A stretch of 64,000 nt of DNA from Amblyornis subalaris. Its lineage: Eukaryota > Chordata > Aves > Passeriformes > Ptilonorhynchidae. The translations under genes and the position numbers were made by a program. Each line of letters begins with the position of its first letter. The first letter of the stretch is position 1. The DNA lies in contig JACAXG010000025.1 in assembly GCA_018881555.1 (NCBI GenBank), forward strand, positions 7,943,899 to 8,007,898. The letters are read 5' to 3'. The notes beneath the pieces were generated by a model that made no database searches, was not told the DNA's origin, and was given only the letters and a program-made list of their open reading frames with translations. Of the stretch, positions 12,801-24,270 are shown piece by piece.

Positions 12801-13879
12801 CGCTAGTCACACAAATTCCCTTTGAAGAGATAGACTTCTAGCACATGGGCCTAAATGTTGGGTTACCTGAAGATGGCANCTGTCCCATAGGTTCAAGATT
12901 GCATTAATTTAAAAATACTGCCAAACTCTCCCAAGAGCTTCTTTTTTTCACAGCTTTCAAGCATTTCTTTATCTCCTTTACATTTGCCATCAAATAAAAC
13001 TTCATGAGGGTTTTATTCAGCTTATGGCCATACACAGAAACCTTAAGTTGTTCATCTTTTNGGACATCTGGGAGGCAGTGGACAAGCTCACAGGACAACA
13101 CAACAGTAAAAAGAGATGTGAGTTATCGCTGGCTCAAGACAATATGCCTGGCATGGCATAGTTCAAAGCCATGCAAGTCTTATTAACTCTAGTTTAAGGT
13201 ACAGTGAGCTTATTAAGTTGCACTAATGCTAATTTAAGGAGGTCATTAGTTAGTGACATTGAACCTGACTGCAACCAGCCAGCTCAGGTGTCTTTGCACT
13301 GAATTCCTTAGGACTGTAGGCTGCTAGGACAACAAAGGTGCAAGTTGTCGGAAAGATGGAAATTGTGTTTCCTCCCATCTTCAGAGGCAGCACTGATAGG
13401 CAGTTTTACATTGATCTCTAAGTTTTATCATTATCTCCAAGTGAATCAACTCAGGCCATGGTGCCTTCTGCATTTATACATTTCAACTTAACACATCTCA
13501 AGAACATAAGAAATACTGAGATGCTGTAATACTAATGACACTTCACATCATTAAGAATAAAGAAAAACACAATACTACAAGACTCCATGAGACAGCAATT
13601 TGTGATTATTGATATGAATCAATTCAAAACTAATCAAACACAGCATAAATGGTAAACAACATAGTTGCTACAATTTCTACTAGCTTTCCTCTATTCCAGC
13701 TCTTTATTGCTCCATTGTTCCCACTCTAACCCCAACCTCATCTGATTTGCTTTGAACAAGACCTGTTAAGCCTTGTATTTAGCTTAAGGATTTTTTCCTG
13801 AAAACAAGATAAATCAACCATTTGCAAAGCTGTGAGCAGTTTCTTTGATTTATCTCAATGGCCACAAGCAACTATCGTT
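9801..13879. other. Non-coding stretch, no gene recognised
   Basis: Unique AT-rich sequence with scattered N bases. Two overlapping plus-strand frames of 78-85 codons at 11334-11670 have no recognisable domain. No RNA gene, repeat family or promoter was identified. Confidence 0.5.
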
Positions 13880-14029
13880 AGGAATCTTCTTCCCTGGAGA
13901 TACTCAAANGCCATCTGGACACCATCCAGAGTAACNTGCTCCAGGGGACCCTGCTTGAGCATGGAGGTTGGACTAGATGGCCTCCAGCTGTCCCTTCAAA
14001 CCTTACCCAGACAGTGATTCTGTGAAATA
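13880..14029 (+). mobile_element. CR1 LINE, 3'-end fragment (well preserved)
   Basis: The CR1 3' region is read in order: CTTCCCTGGAGATACTCAAA at 13890, CCATCTGGACACCATCC at 13911, TGCTCCAGGGGACCCTGCTT at 13937, GAGGTTGGACTAGATGG near 13964, GTCCCTTCAAACCTTACCC near 13990, and the terminal ATTCTGTGAAAT at 14017-14028. It is 5'-truncated, as most avian CR1 copies are, and retains only the end of the reverse-transcriptase frame and the 3' UTR. It looks younger than the other CR1 copies in the window. The three N bases at 13910, 13936 and 14030 may mark heterozygous or poorly resolved sites. Confidence 0.95.
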
Positions 14030-14485
14030 NGAGAAGGTGAATATTTACCAATGTTCCCTGTAAGAACTACAGCAAAACTGTAATGTTAGAAATAGCATTT
14101 AAATTATAAAAATGTTCATTCCCCCTTTATATGGTATATAATAATCCAACATCACCTCTTTTTTTTTTAAGCACAACTACATGATGCAGTTGACATACAT
14201 TTCATTACATAAAATGAAATGAAGTAAAATATTAAAAAACCAACAGAAACTCTGGTACTGGTATATAAACAGGACCATGGTCTGCATGACACAGACAGCA
14301 ATGCTGCTATTCTGCTCCAACGGGAGGACAAGGATGAATACAGGAATCTTGTAAGAAGTAGTGCAGTTGCTTGGTTTAGGAGACAGAAGCAAGACTGACA
14401 TGATAATATATGAAAGGCTAGTGTAAAAACAAGGAAAATCATCTGTTCTTCATGTCACTGTGAGCCAGGACAAGAACTTAATTGC
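14030..14485. other. Non-coding stretch
   Basis: Unique AT-rich sequence. Overlapping minus-strand frames of 74 and 91 codons show no domain. A T-run sits at about 14160-14169. Confidence 0.45.
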
Positions 14486-14522
14486 AAAAAAAAAAAAAAG
14501 AAAAAAGAAAAGAAAAGAAAAA
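14486..14522. repeat. A-rich microsatellite (A)n/(GAAAA)n
   Basis: A run of 14 A is followed by GAAAAAAGAAAAGAAAAG-type units. This is a low-complexity tract, possibly an old poly-A tail of a plus-strand retrocopy, though no retrocopy body is recognisable to its left. Confidence 0.95.
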
Positions 14523-16850
14523 TGGCAGATTATCATCATTAGCTTTCTTCTCTTTTTTTTAAGGAACAAACGCAACTTTCTAAATGTGAAGATAATTAAG
14601 CAGTGAAACAGATTGCCCAGGGAAGCTGGGAAATCTCAAACTGCAGAGATGCTACATAATAATTTAGACAGGTCAAAAATGACACTTAAGCCTTCCATCT
14701 TGCTTTTTTAATTATTATCTTATGAGCATGATTTTTTAAATGGCACAGTTTCTTAATAAATATGTTGTGTCAATTAACACGTCTAAACATTATACATCTC
14801 AGTTGGCTTACGCTAGGAGAATGAAACACTGAATAAATAGTCAAATCATTTTGTTTATTAGAAACACTTATTTTCTAATTAAGAGGAAAATGCACGCTTG
14901 CTTGTATAACTAAGGGATTCAGCAGTGTTCCCAATGAGGCCAAAACTCTCACTCATTTCAATGAGATGGCAGTAATTATGAGATCATCATCTATGTAAGA
15001 CTTTTAAAAACGAAATCAAAAGAAAAACCAAACAGAATAATCTTTTGCTTAAGAAGAGAAAAAGCACCCTCATGCTTTGCCAAAAGAGGTTGGCACGGAT
15101 GACGAGTTCCTGCTGGATGAGAGAGAGCAACGTACTAGCTTCTTCCTACAATGTGCTTATTTTCTTAATTACATTATATAAAAGGAATTTCATTCCATCT
15201 GCTTTACTGGTGACAATTTGCTCGTATTATGGAATTACTACAAAAGTCAATGACGCAAACATACCAAATGTGAAACAATAAAACACATGCAAAGTAAGAA
15301 TGGCTCTATTAGTTTCAATGTTCAGGCTGGTTTTCATGTGCCAGTTTCACATTATAGTGAAAAAACTTGCTCATCTTCCTAATTACATCATTTTCAACAC
15401 CGGTTTTGTTCACTGCTACAATTTAATCTTTTCAGACACCGAAGTCTTTATAGGACAGAAATAATTTATCTGCTTAAAGCAATCTCAGTCTTGGCATTTG
15501 GGTTCTGATGGGACTCCCCGCCTCACTGAGATCTTCATACTTAATGACTGAATATCTAAAATGAGAATTTTATATCAGCAGGGTTTAAGGACAGAGCTGT
15601 GGATAAGGAAACCCATCTACCTTTCAAATGATAAGTGTTCCCTTTCCATACACTTGTAGGAAAGACTTACATAAACCAATGGTTCACTCTCATCCAGAAG
15701 ACTGTGTGCCAAAGTATTACCTCCATTAAAAAAACCCTGAAGAACTTTTTGGGATTTATAAACAAATAACAGTGATCAAGGGCACNGGAGGAGAAGATGT
15801 TCTCTCAAAATGACACATCACAAAAATGGGAGACTAGAACTGCATACCCGAAATAAGAAAGTGACTGACAGAAGTATGTGCTGTCACAAAATACCGGCAG
15901 AGTGGATATCAGAACCCTTTATTCTCTTGCATAAATCAAGTCCAATGCGTTATTCAAAAGTTTACCAGGTCCTCAGTAAAGCTTACTTAATTGAAAAATA
16001 TTAATGATTCTAATGAAGCCAAGGTCTGATCAAGGTTCAAGGAAAAACTGGACCCATCTCTGGACAGTTGTCCATAGAGGTGTCCAGAAATGGAATTCAG
16101 TAAAGGCAAGTGGTGAAGGAGTTATGTGTCTAACACTTCAGAGTTAACCTCAAAGCTATTGGCTTTCAGAGGAGCAACTTCCTTGGGCAGAGTAACTGCT
16201 TTCTTCTGAGTTCTGTAAATTGACCTCTGAAACACCCGCGACTGGTTACTGTCAAACACTCTGCAGATGTAACACCATATGCTCCTTCCTACGCTTTGTT
16301 TTCAGAAACAGCGCCATGGAGATGCCCTGAAAATGCCCACTTAACTGGTATTTTTCCTCAAAGAAGAAAGTCTTTCTGCTAAGTTTCCTAAAAAGAAAAC
16401 AGAAGCATTACCATTTGAGAAAACCTGTGGTTTAAAATCAATGCAACATTACAATGACCAAATGTTGCTCATATTATTTAACCATTAAACAGAAACTTAA
16501 GAAGCTGAAGTTGTAATAACATTTCCATTGTAAACAGAGTTCACATGTCAAATGACAGTCAATTCTACTTTGTGACTGCATACTAAATGGTGTTATAACA
16601 TGTTTGGCCACCAACCTCAGAATTATTAAACCCTCACCACTTATTTCAATGTGGGATACTCAGATTCAAAACATACTCTTCCCATGAATTTCCGATTGAC
16701 TTGTACTGTGTAATGCAAGTGAACTGCAAAAAGATTATATGTAAGGAGGAAAAACCTTTCCCTTTACCTTTATCATACAGCACATTCCTACACTGAGATG
16801 AAAAGGGTCTTTGAAAGCCAAGCCTGCTGCCTCCATGTAATAAGTAAATG
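14523..16850. other. Non-coding, very AT-rich stretch
   Basis: Around 14700-14890 the sequence is dense in homeodomain-type words (TCTAATTAAG, CAATTAAC). These could belong to a conserved non-coding element or simply reflect base composition. No gene, RNA or repeat family is recognised. Confidence 0.45.
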
Positions 16851-17060
16851 TTACCTTGCTGGAATTAGCAGCGAGCCCTCGATACCTAGGGCTGTGTACG
16901 GGCGAATATTATTTTAACCAGCCTCATTAATTTAAAAAGAGGTTTTCCACCCTGCGGAATGCACAATGACAAACCGCCTTCTGGGTCGAGTTCTTAAAAC
17001 CTCACTACAATAGCTTTTCTGTCTGTCTTTCAAAATGAATTTTAATTCTGCCTCAAATTC
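16851..17060. promoter_or_regulatory. Candidate conserved non-coding element
   Basis: A compact block combines several CpGs that are rare elsewhere in this AT-rich background (GTACGGGCGAATATT near 16898, CCTGCGGAATG near 16952, AAACCGCC near 16973, GGGTCGAG near 16983) with AT-rich homeodomain-type words (CTCATTAATTTAAAAAG). The mix is typical of deeply conserved vertebrate enhancers, but conservation cannot be seen from one sequence. This is inference only. Confidence 0.2.
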
Positions 17061-20000
17061 ATCTGTTTATTAAAAAGGGATGCTACTTCCTTACTTTAAA
17101 GAGAAAGGGAAAAGTAGTGTTAATTTGTAGTGCTCCTAATGCACGAACCGTTGCCCTCTTGGGTGCAATACTGCCACTGAAAAAGNGATGTGAGATGTTA
17201 TCGCTGCAGTAATAAAACCAAGAAAACATTTCACAACAGCAGANTGCCTTAATCCCAGAGGCTTTGCAGAGATACCAGTACAGGAATTGCAGCTCTCTGA
17301 AATGCAGTTACACACACTTGACTCAGTGCCGTTGGGTGAACCTGTTGGAAAAGGCTGAAGCAGCTCAACCACACACAGGACAGCAGGCAGGAGGAACGGA
17401 AGAGCACTGTCTCTGAGGGAAATTCCAGTGGAAATTTAGGCAGGCTGAATGCAACCTGGTATTTAACCAGGTCTAATATTTCCAATTATAAAATTTTATG
17501 AATAAATACAACTTGCCTATTCCACATGTGCCAGAACTCCCATTTTTCAATCTGTTATTGGATAAATTGGTCTCGTATTTAAATGAGCTCAAAGAGAAAG
17601 AAACCCTATCCACTGTGAAGGTTGGAAAAAAGCTACTTGGGACAAAAGAAACAGCCCACAAAGTCCTGTAGATGGCAACTGGCCTTTGAAAAGTCATTAA
17701 ATACTACTATGACCGACAAGCTTTCAAGCAGAATAATGCCAGCCAGAAAACTATCCGAGCATCAGTATCTCAAAGGATACAAAACACTGTCTTGAGTTCT
17801 AAAATACATCCTTCTAAAGCTTTTGTGTATGAATCATGGCTTTTTTGTTTGGTTTACTTGTATTGCAGTGATAAGCAGGAAGACAGAGGAAGGAGACAAA
17901 AGTACAAGGCACTCCTGTCTTACCAGCAGGCCCCTAAAAGAGCTCTCAGTTCATCAGAAAAGCCTTGGAGAGTCCCCTTCTCTCAAGCTAATCATCCTGG
18001 AGAGCTCGTTTCTCTGCAGTCTGTCTGTCCGAGATCAACAGAACGACCCTTTAATCTGTGCAGGCTAAATTGAACCAACAGGGGCTGGCTGAATCATTAA
18101 ATTAATGAATCATTAAAGTCTGTTTTTTGTGAGAAGCAAGTGTCTGAGTAGAAAAATAACAGTAAGAAAGGCTAGAGCTCTGAAGTGCAGTGGTTTCATG
18201 CTGGCTGCACAATATCCATCATTGCAGGACTTAGAAATCCATCTTCATATAATGTTTCATCCCACTCTCAGTAAGGCCCTGGATAAGTCCCATCTCTCAA
18301 AGTCACATAAGTCAAACTGTATTTATTACTAATTCAGGCTGAGAAGTGCAACAGTATTAACTCCAGCATGAAATACCACAAGCAGCAGATGTCCAGCCAC
18401 AACTGTTTTCCTACAAATAAACAAACTAGTGTGTTGAATTCTTGAGTAGCATCTAAAGAACACCAAAGTTCACTCAGAGACCCAGCAGAGAACTAAAACA
18501 AAGCAAAGCATACTGCTGTGAGATGCTGAACTTCCTTATAGGGGCAAAAAATGTCTAAGAAAGTCAAATGGAGTCAAATTTATATCCTAGAAAGCAGGAA
18601 GAGGAAGAATATATCAATAAAGTGAAATAGCTTATTTTATTGAACTTCATGTAAATAAAGCTGAGCTTATGTAAGTCCATCATTGTTCACAAAGACGTTC
18701 TCAGTGTCAGTTCAGTAAAAACACTTTAATTACTGCTTTGAGTAGACACTTTTTACATATAATCATTTCAAGCACTATTCTCTAAAAACAGAGCTATCAG
18801 CTTCACAAAAGGTGGGGATTAAAAGACTGAAGAATCAAATTATTCCCTTCGTTTAGAGCAACTTGCTAAACTCCCATTTTCCCCCAGCTGCCATAAATAG
18901 CTTTCCCATAAAAGGAAACTACTTTGGCTAACTTGAATTCAGAAGTAAAAAAATATTTTTGACCCTGACCTGAGAAGTACCTGCAGAAAAACTTCTGAAG
19001 AATGGAAGAAGAAATTTCATGATGAGACTTAATGTTCTCTGCATGATGGGACATGGTGGGCTGAGCCACAAAGAGAAGTTTTCAACTAAGAGAACTTGGG
19101 TGAAAGCACTGCTATTACAAAACCATTCTGGGATTAACACCACCCACACAGAGACTTACTGGATCCAAGAGACTTCAAGGCAGAGTGACTGCTGCAGCTT
19201 CAGCACCCCTAACAAAGTCAGGACCAATTAACCCCACTGATATCCCGCACCATGTGCCAGAGATTTCTATGCTGCACCCAGCTTAAATGAGTGTGAAACA
19301 AGGCAAGCAGGAAGCCCTATTAATATTGAGCTACCAGACAAGACCGTAAAGTGCTCCTTGTTTTATACTTGGAAGTTCAAAGGATGAAGGGCAAGGTTCC
19401 TCTTGTAGCCTTCCCAGTTCTGCTATATGACACTTTGCTTGGACACTCCACTGTGCCCAAATTTATCAGGCTATGCAATGGAATGGTCCTCATTCCTGTG
19501 GAGGAAGACACATGCTTTGGGATGGTGAGAAATACAGCACATACTGAGCTGTTGGCAGCGCTCTCTACAATCACTCCCTGCTGATTGAGTTTGGAACGTT
19601 CATTGCTCGATACTGAGCCACACTACTATGATTAGTTACCATGAGCAATCTAATGCCACTGCTTAACTATTTTTATGCTACTGCCCTCACAAAAACAAAT
19701 ATTTCCTTAAATACAATTCCTGTGTGCGTTTTCCACAGCTGTCTTCTGAGCAGAGAAAACATTCCTCCACTCAGGAGCGCTTTGCTTTGGCAGGGAAATG
19801 ATGCAGAATGCTATTCCTGCTACAAAGCCATCACACACTACCATCTTTTCCCTCTTTCCTGCAAAAAGGGAGGTGCTGCTCACAGTGTCAGCTGAACAAG
19901 CCAGCTCCTTGCCGTGCACCACCACACATCACTGCCACACACCAGCCACAAACGCTTTCTAGAATCTATGTCCAGCAGCAACTCTCTCAGAAATCGCACC

Positions 20001-20860
20001 ACAGTATTTTCAGTGACATTTAGACCTCAGACACGAAAGGAGCATGTTCTACGTCAGTGGCCCCAGTATCTAATTTAATATATGGGACAGCTGTTGAGTT
20101 AGACTTCCCTCCACGACACCCATTCGATTGCCTGGAGCTCTTCTCTTTGAGGACTACGCTAAAGGCAAACTAGTTTGCAAACAGCATGTATTGTCTGTGA
20201 AATACGGCCAGGAAGAGAAGGAAAGAAACCAGGGCAGAATGTCCTCAAGCNTAAATGCTAAAGAAAAAAAATCCTATGCATTTTATTTGTTTACAATGAA
20301 GCCACTCAATTTAGAAAAGACAGATGTCATCCACATTCACAGTCTGAAAAAAATATATAAATAAAGAGTGCACCTGCCAGTTAAAGTTACTGATTTTCAA
20401 ATTCCTGTGGTACAATAAATCTAAATAAATTGAATTAGGCACTTTCAAAATACTGACTACTTTGTTCCTTTAAAATCAGCACAGGGGATAGAAATACAAG
20501 CTTTTGATTACCATTTCATCCTGATACAAATAGAAGAGATATTTTCTATCAAAAAGTACAACATGAGATGTGAAAGCTTCCTGCTGGGAAGCGCTGCTAA
20601 AGGAAAAGATAGATCCTCTTAATTATAGTTGTCTTGTATTTGTCTCCCTAAAACAGACATGATCAATAGGTGCAGAATAAAATTGATTGCTGCAGCTCAT
20701 TTCATTAGGTGAAGCAAATGTCTCCATAGAGATTAAGCATGTCTTTAATATCTGAAGGTGGTAACATCTGTGTGCTTGAAATTGTGATCTCTCTGAGGCA
20801 AGGTTAAAAAAACCCCAAACAACCCAGATTACTAGTAGCTGCATAATTCTTACCACTGTG
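17061..20860. other. Non-coding stretch, no gene recognised
   Basis: Unique sequence. Many 60-90 codon frames occur on both strands, usually overlapping one another. None has recognisable domain content. No repeat family is identified. Confidence 0.5.
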
Positions 20861-21345
20861 TCCCCCACTCCAAATCACTGAATCCTNTATTACGGAAATT
20901 ATCTTTAGGGCTCTTATCTAATTGACCCTTTGTACTAGCACTAAATGTCACATCCATCCGTAGCAACAGCTGCTCGACTGAGNAAGGTCTTGTCTGCACG
21001 AGCATTTCTGTGCAGGAGTCACCCGGGAGCTCCGGCAAAAAGCAGCNGGGGAGACAGGGAAATGGTGCTCCTGCATGGCCAAGACAGGAAGGCGAGGAAG
21101 GATTCTGCGAGCTGGAGGAGTGTGGGGGGAGCGTCTGCAGAGCAGCGCTCGGCAGCAGAGGCACCCTGCCAGAGGAAGACAAATGGCGGGGACAGTTCTC
21201 AAGTAAAAGGCTGAGCACAGATTTACTGCAATTACCGCCCCGTGGGTGTCTTCTCTGCACTTACTCTCACCCCAGTTTTTTTCCACATTGCCAAGTCCCC
21301 ATTTTAAAAGGAATGCAGCCAAATGGTGAGTAATGAGCCAGTAAG
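20861..21345. other. GC-richer segment with overlapping open frames, no gene called
   Basis: This segment is richer in G and C than its surroundings, so stop codons are sparse. Frames of 136 and 124 codons (minus) and 107 and 89 codons (plus) overlap across it. Openness in several frames on both strands points to composition rather than coding. The predicted peptides are rich in Ser, Pro and Leu with no domain I recognise. Single N bases are at 20887, 20983 and 21047. A single exon cannot be excluded. Confidence 0.35.
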
Positions 21346-21363
21346 AGGGAATGAATCAGGCAG

Positions 21364-21397
<34 letters not shown>

Positions 21398-21418
21398 ATG
21401 GATGGATGGATGGATGGA
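21364..21418. repeat. (GGAT)n tetranucleotide microsatellite
   Basis: About 13 to 14 GGAT units, with one interruption (C at 21371) near the left end. A plus-strand frame across it reads as a repeated Met-Asp-Gly-Trp peptide, which is a by-product of the repeat. Length is probably polymorphic between individuals. Confidence 0.98.
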
Positions 21419-23699
21419 GAGAACACACCCATCCCACCGCATGTGGGGAGTCTCATTTGGTGAGCTTTGCTTATTTCTTATTTCCAAAAGGGGTTCTTGG
21501 TTACTCTTCTGTTTTCTCCAACCACCTCACCTGTGCATAAGGGAATGAGAATGCAGAAAATGGGTCTGGCAGTGTGGGAAGTGTTTTGCAGCAGTGTAGA
21601 TGACTAACAGAGGATGTGAAGCCTTGAAAAACCAATCCCACTATTGTTTTATGTTTTCATTCAGGGAAGGGTAAATAAAAACGCTTCTTGGAAGCCAAAC
21701 AATAGGAAGGGATCAGAACAAAAAGCAGCTGAACCAGTGTTACCCCTTCATCCTGCACCTTTGCTGAAGTGAGAAATATTATAGGACTCAAGCTACTTGG
21801 AATGGCATGATGCAATTTTCTGCCAGCAAGAGCCTGAGCTGAGGGATTACTCTGCACCCGGGCCCAGATCCTGCTAGAGCTTCCACACAGCCAAAGAGAC
21901 ATGAAACGTTCTCCCACCCATGTTGAAGGGATTGTTTTCATTGTAACTACACTCGCACCATCTGTCTGAGTTGCCTAAACAGTACCATGTGCGCAGTTTG
22001 AACTGCCCTCTCTGTACAGATACTTACATGCTCTTGCACAATACGCTCACTGAAAGATGGATGAAAAGCAGGCATAACCCTACTGAGGCAGTGCAGGGAA
22101 AAATTAGGGAGAGGCATTTGGATTTGGCATGACTTGGGATGTTCAGCAAATCATTAAAACATTCTTATCATCAGTGCACAAGCACATCCACATCCATGTA
22201 TGATCGGAAGGTAGATGCCTGGGAAACAACATTCCCACTTTCCCTGTTCATACTAAAACTTACATTCCTGTTGTCAACTAAAAGTTTAAGTCTTGTAAGA
22301 GTTGACTAAAAAGTAGTGAATTCTGCACTACATGCAGATTCTGACTCGAGAAAATTTCAGTCAACTTCGATACTGACATGGAAAGAAACATCACTGTAAA
22401 TAAGTCACTTGTGAATGGTGCCTTTTAACATAAGGCTTATGACCACTTCACTCTTTTCATGTTTTCTCTTCCGACCAGCTGCAGACCAACAATGAAAAAA
22501 CACAATTTGTACTTAAGCAAAACCCACACAACTCGCATGGAAAGACTAAGAGGGTAACTGCAAGCACCATCCACCANTTCCTGGGGCTGAGGTTTGTGTC
22601 ACCACACTCTCAAACCTAAGAGAAATACATGACAAACAGTTTTTCTGGGTTGTGACTAATCGTTCCCAATGGAAGCAGATATTGGCCAGCCTTGTCTAAA
22701 CAAACCAGATGAGGCATGTTCAGGAAAGGTGTTAGCTAACGTTTTAAACACCACTTAGCTCCTACTTTAGGTAAACAGTTTAGCTAAAGCAGTTGGTAAA
22801 CACTAGCCACTTTCCTAGTCTGGACGGTGGCAGAAGTTGTTTTATCCAGATTTTCACTCTGGTGGTGTATACAAAGAGCTATTTTGGTTTAAACAATTCC
22901 TCAAATGGAATACGCTACAAGGTCCACTAGGAATTTTTTTCTCAGGTGTGGCAGGGCTACACTACAGCATCAGTTGACACATCCATGCCGTGCCCCTCCT
23001 CACCACCTACCTAGAAGCAACAGTACAGGCTGCTGCTGAGGTGGGATGAAGTCAGTCCATCCTCTAACATAAAGCAAGTCTTATAAATTGAGAGAATATA
23101 TTTTACTGAACTGACATAGCAGAAAAAGCAACTTTGAGACACACAAGCTGTTTTCTTCACTTCTTCCGTCCCTGCCCTCGGACCATCTCACCTCCAACAA
23201 AATTTCTTCCTCTAATGAGGTGAATTGGCCTACTGGTACCTGTTACCATTGTCTATGTGACCACAGAGAAGTACTGCCAAGATTGCACCATGATTTTAGG
23301 GATCTACAGTTTCCAGTATCCACATTTAAAATATATGAATCTCAAACTCTTGACAATTTATTTAAAGGAGACTCACTTATATGGGGACTAACTCTGGTTT
23401 CAAACCCGCAGGAAATTACAATAGAGGTGTTTTTGATGTAGTCTTGATTTACAGGGAAGAACCTTCTGAAGGTTCAGAAGGGGAAGGTGACAGAAATTGA
23501 CATTATCCTCTGAGANTAGGGACAAACAATAAAAGCAACAGAATGAGGATGATGGACTTAAAAAGGCTTCAGTAAATTCAGGGAACCAGCTTCAGTGGGA
23601 AAACACTGAAAGGATGGAAGCAGGACAGAAGCAGGACAGTAGACAAGAAAGTATTAGCTGCTTAAGTCCACAGGTTTTGAAAATCCGACACAGAAACAT
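21419..23699. other. Non-coding stretch, no gene recognised
   Basis: Unique sequence. The 94-codon minus-strand frame at 21657-21941 has no recognised domain. The right edge (after about 23500) may already contain decayed CR1 sequence continuing into the next feature. Confidence 0.5.
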
Positions 23700-24270
23700 C
23701 TTCTTGTGGCTAAGAATGAATGTAAAATAATAGCAAAGCTCTTCTGTGCCAAATCGGAACCTACATCACAGGAGCAATACAGGTACTGAGGGACATGAAA
23801 GATGAAAAGAGAATACTCTATAAATATATCAGAAGGAAGGAATCAATGATTGAGGGAGACTAAAGTAATCCATGCTTTCATTGGTCCATGTCTTTACAAA
23901 AAGAGGTTAGCTATGTCCAGAAACTTCACACCATTCTAAAAATCAGTCAAAACCACAAACTAGAATAAGGAAGGAAGCAGCTAGAAAATGTAAGACAGGG
24001 TAAATGAAGTCAAGCCCACAGTTCTGGTGAAATCCAATACTGAATTAAATTGGAAAAAACACAAACCTGTGAACCACTGCCAGTCATCTTCAAGAATCTC
24101 CCATTAACATTAAACATTCAGCAAAGTGGGAAAGTAAAACATTGCAATTGTCTCTAGAAAATGAAGGCATTGGGNAATAACTAGAAGCAGAGGGTGAAAG
24201 ATCTGGATTAGTTTAAGAAGAAGGAATGTGACAGNAGTACAGTAACTCTTAATCTATTTTAGCGATATTT
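23700..24270 (+). mobile_element. Old CR1-like LINE fragment, internal (reverse-transcriptase upstream) region
   Basis: Although heavily mutated, the segment follows the order of CR1 ORF2 upstream of and entering the reverse-transcriptase domain. It has an ACTCTATAAATATATCAG word near 23816, a CATGCTTTCATTGGTCCATG and TCTTTACA pair near 23872-23895, a TTCTGGTGAAATCC word near 24021 at the position where CR1 encodes a Gly-Pro-Asp-Gly/Glu-type motif, and a GAACCACTGCCAGTCATCTT word near 24072 where CR1 has its next conserved block. CTAGAAAATGAAGGCATT follows near 24154. Frameshifts and stops are frequent, so nothing is translatable. It is probably a pre-avian (amniote-age) CR1/L3-type copy. Family and exact ends need a repeat-library alignment. 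Confidence 0.6.

Noticed and set aside
14481..14522. Poly-A tail of a processed pseudogene
   Set aside because: No open or gene-like sequence to the left and no target-site duplication seen; kept only as a simple repeat.
16010..16130. Possible further CR1 fragment (words such as CCATCTCTGGACAG)
   Set aside because: Landmarks are too few and not in convincing order.
20850..21333. Four overlapping open frames of 89-136 codons
   Set aside because: The segment is GC-richer and poor in stop codons in every frame; no domain or codon-use signal favours one frame.
21351..21548. Open frame with repeated Met-Asp-Gly-Trp
   Set aside because: It is the translation of a (GGAT)n microsatellite.
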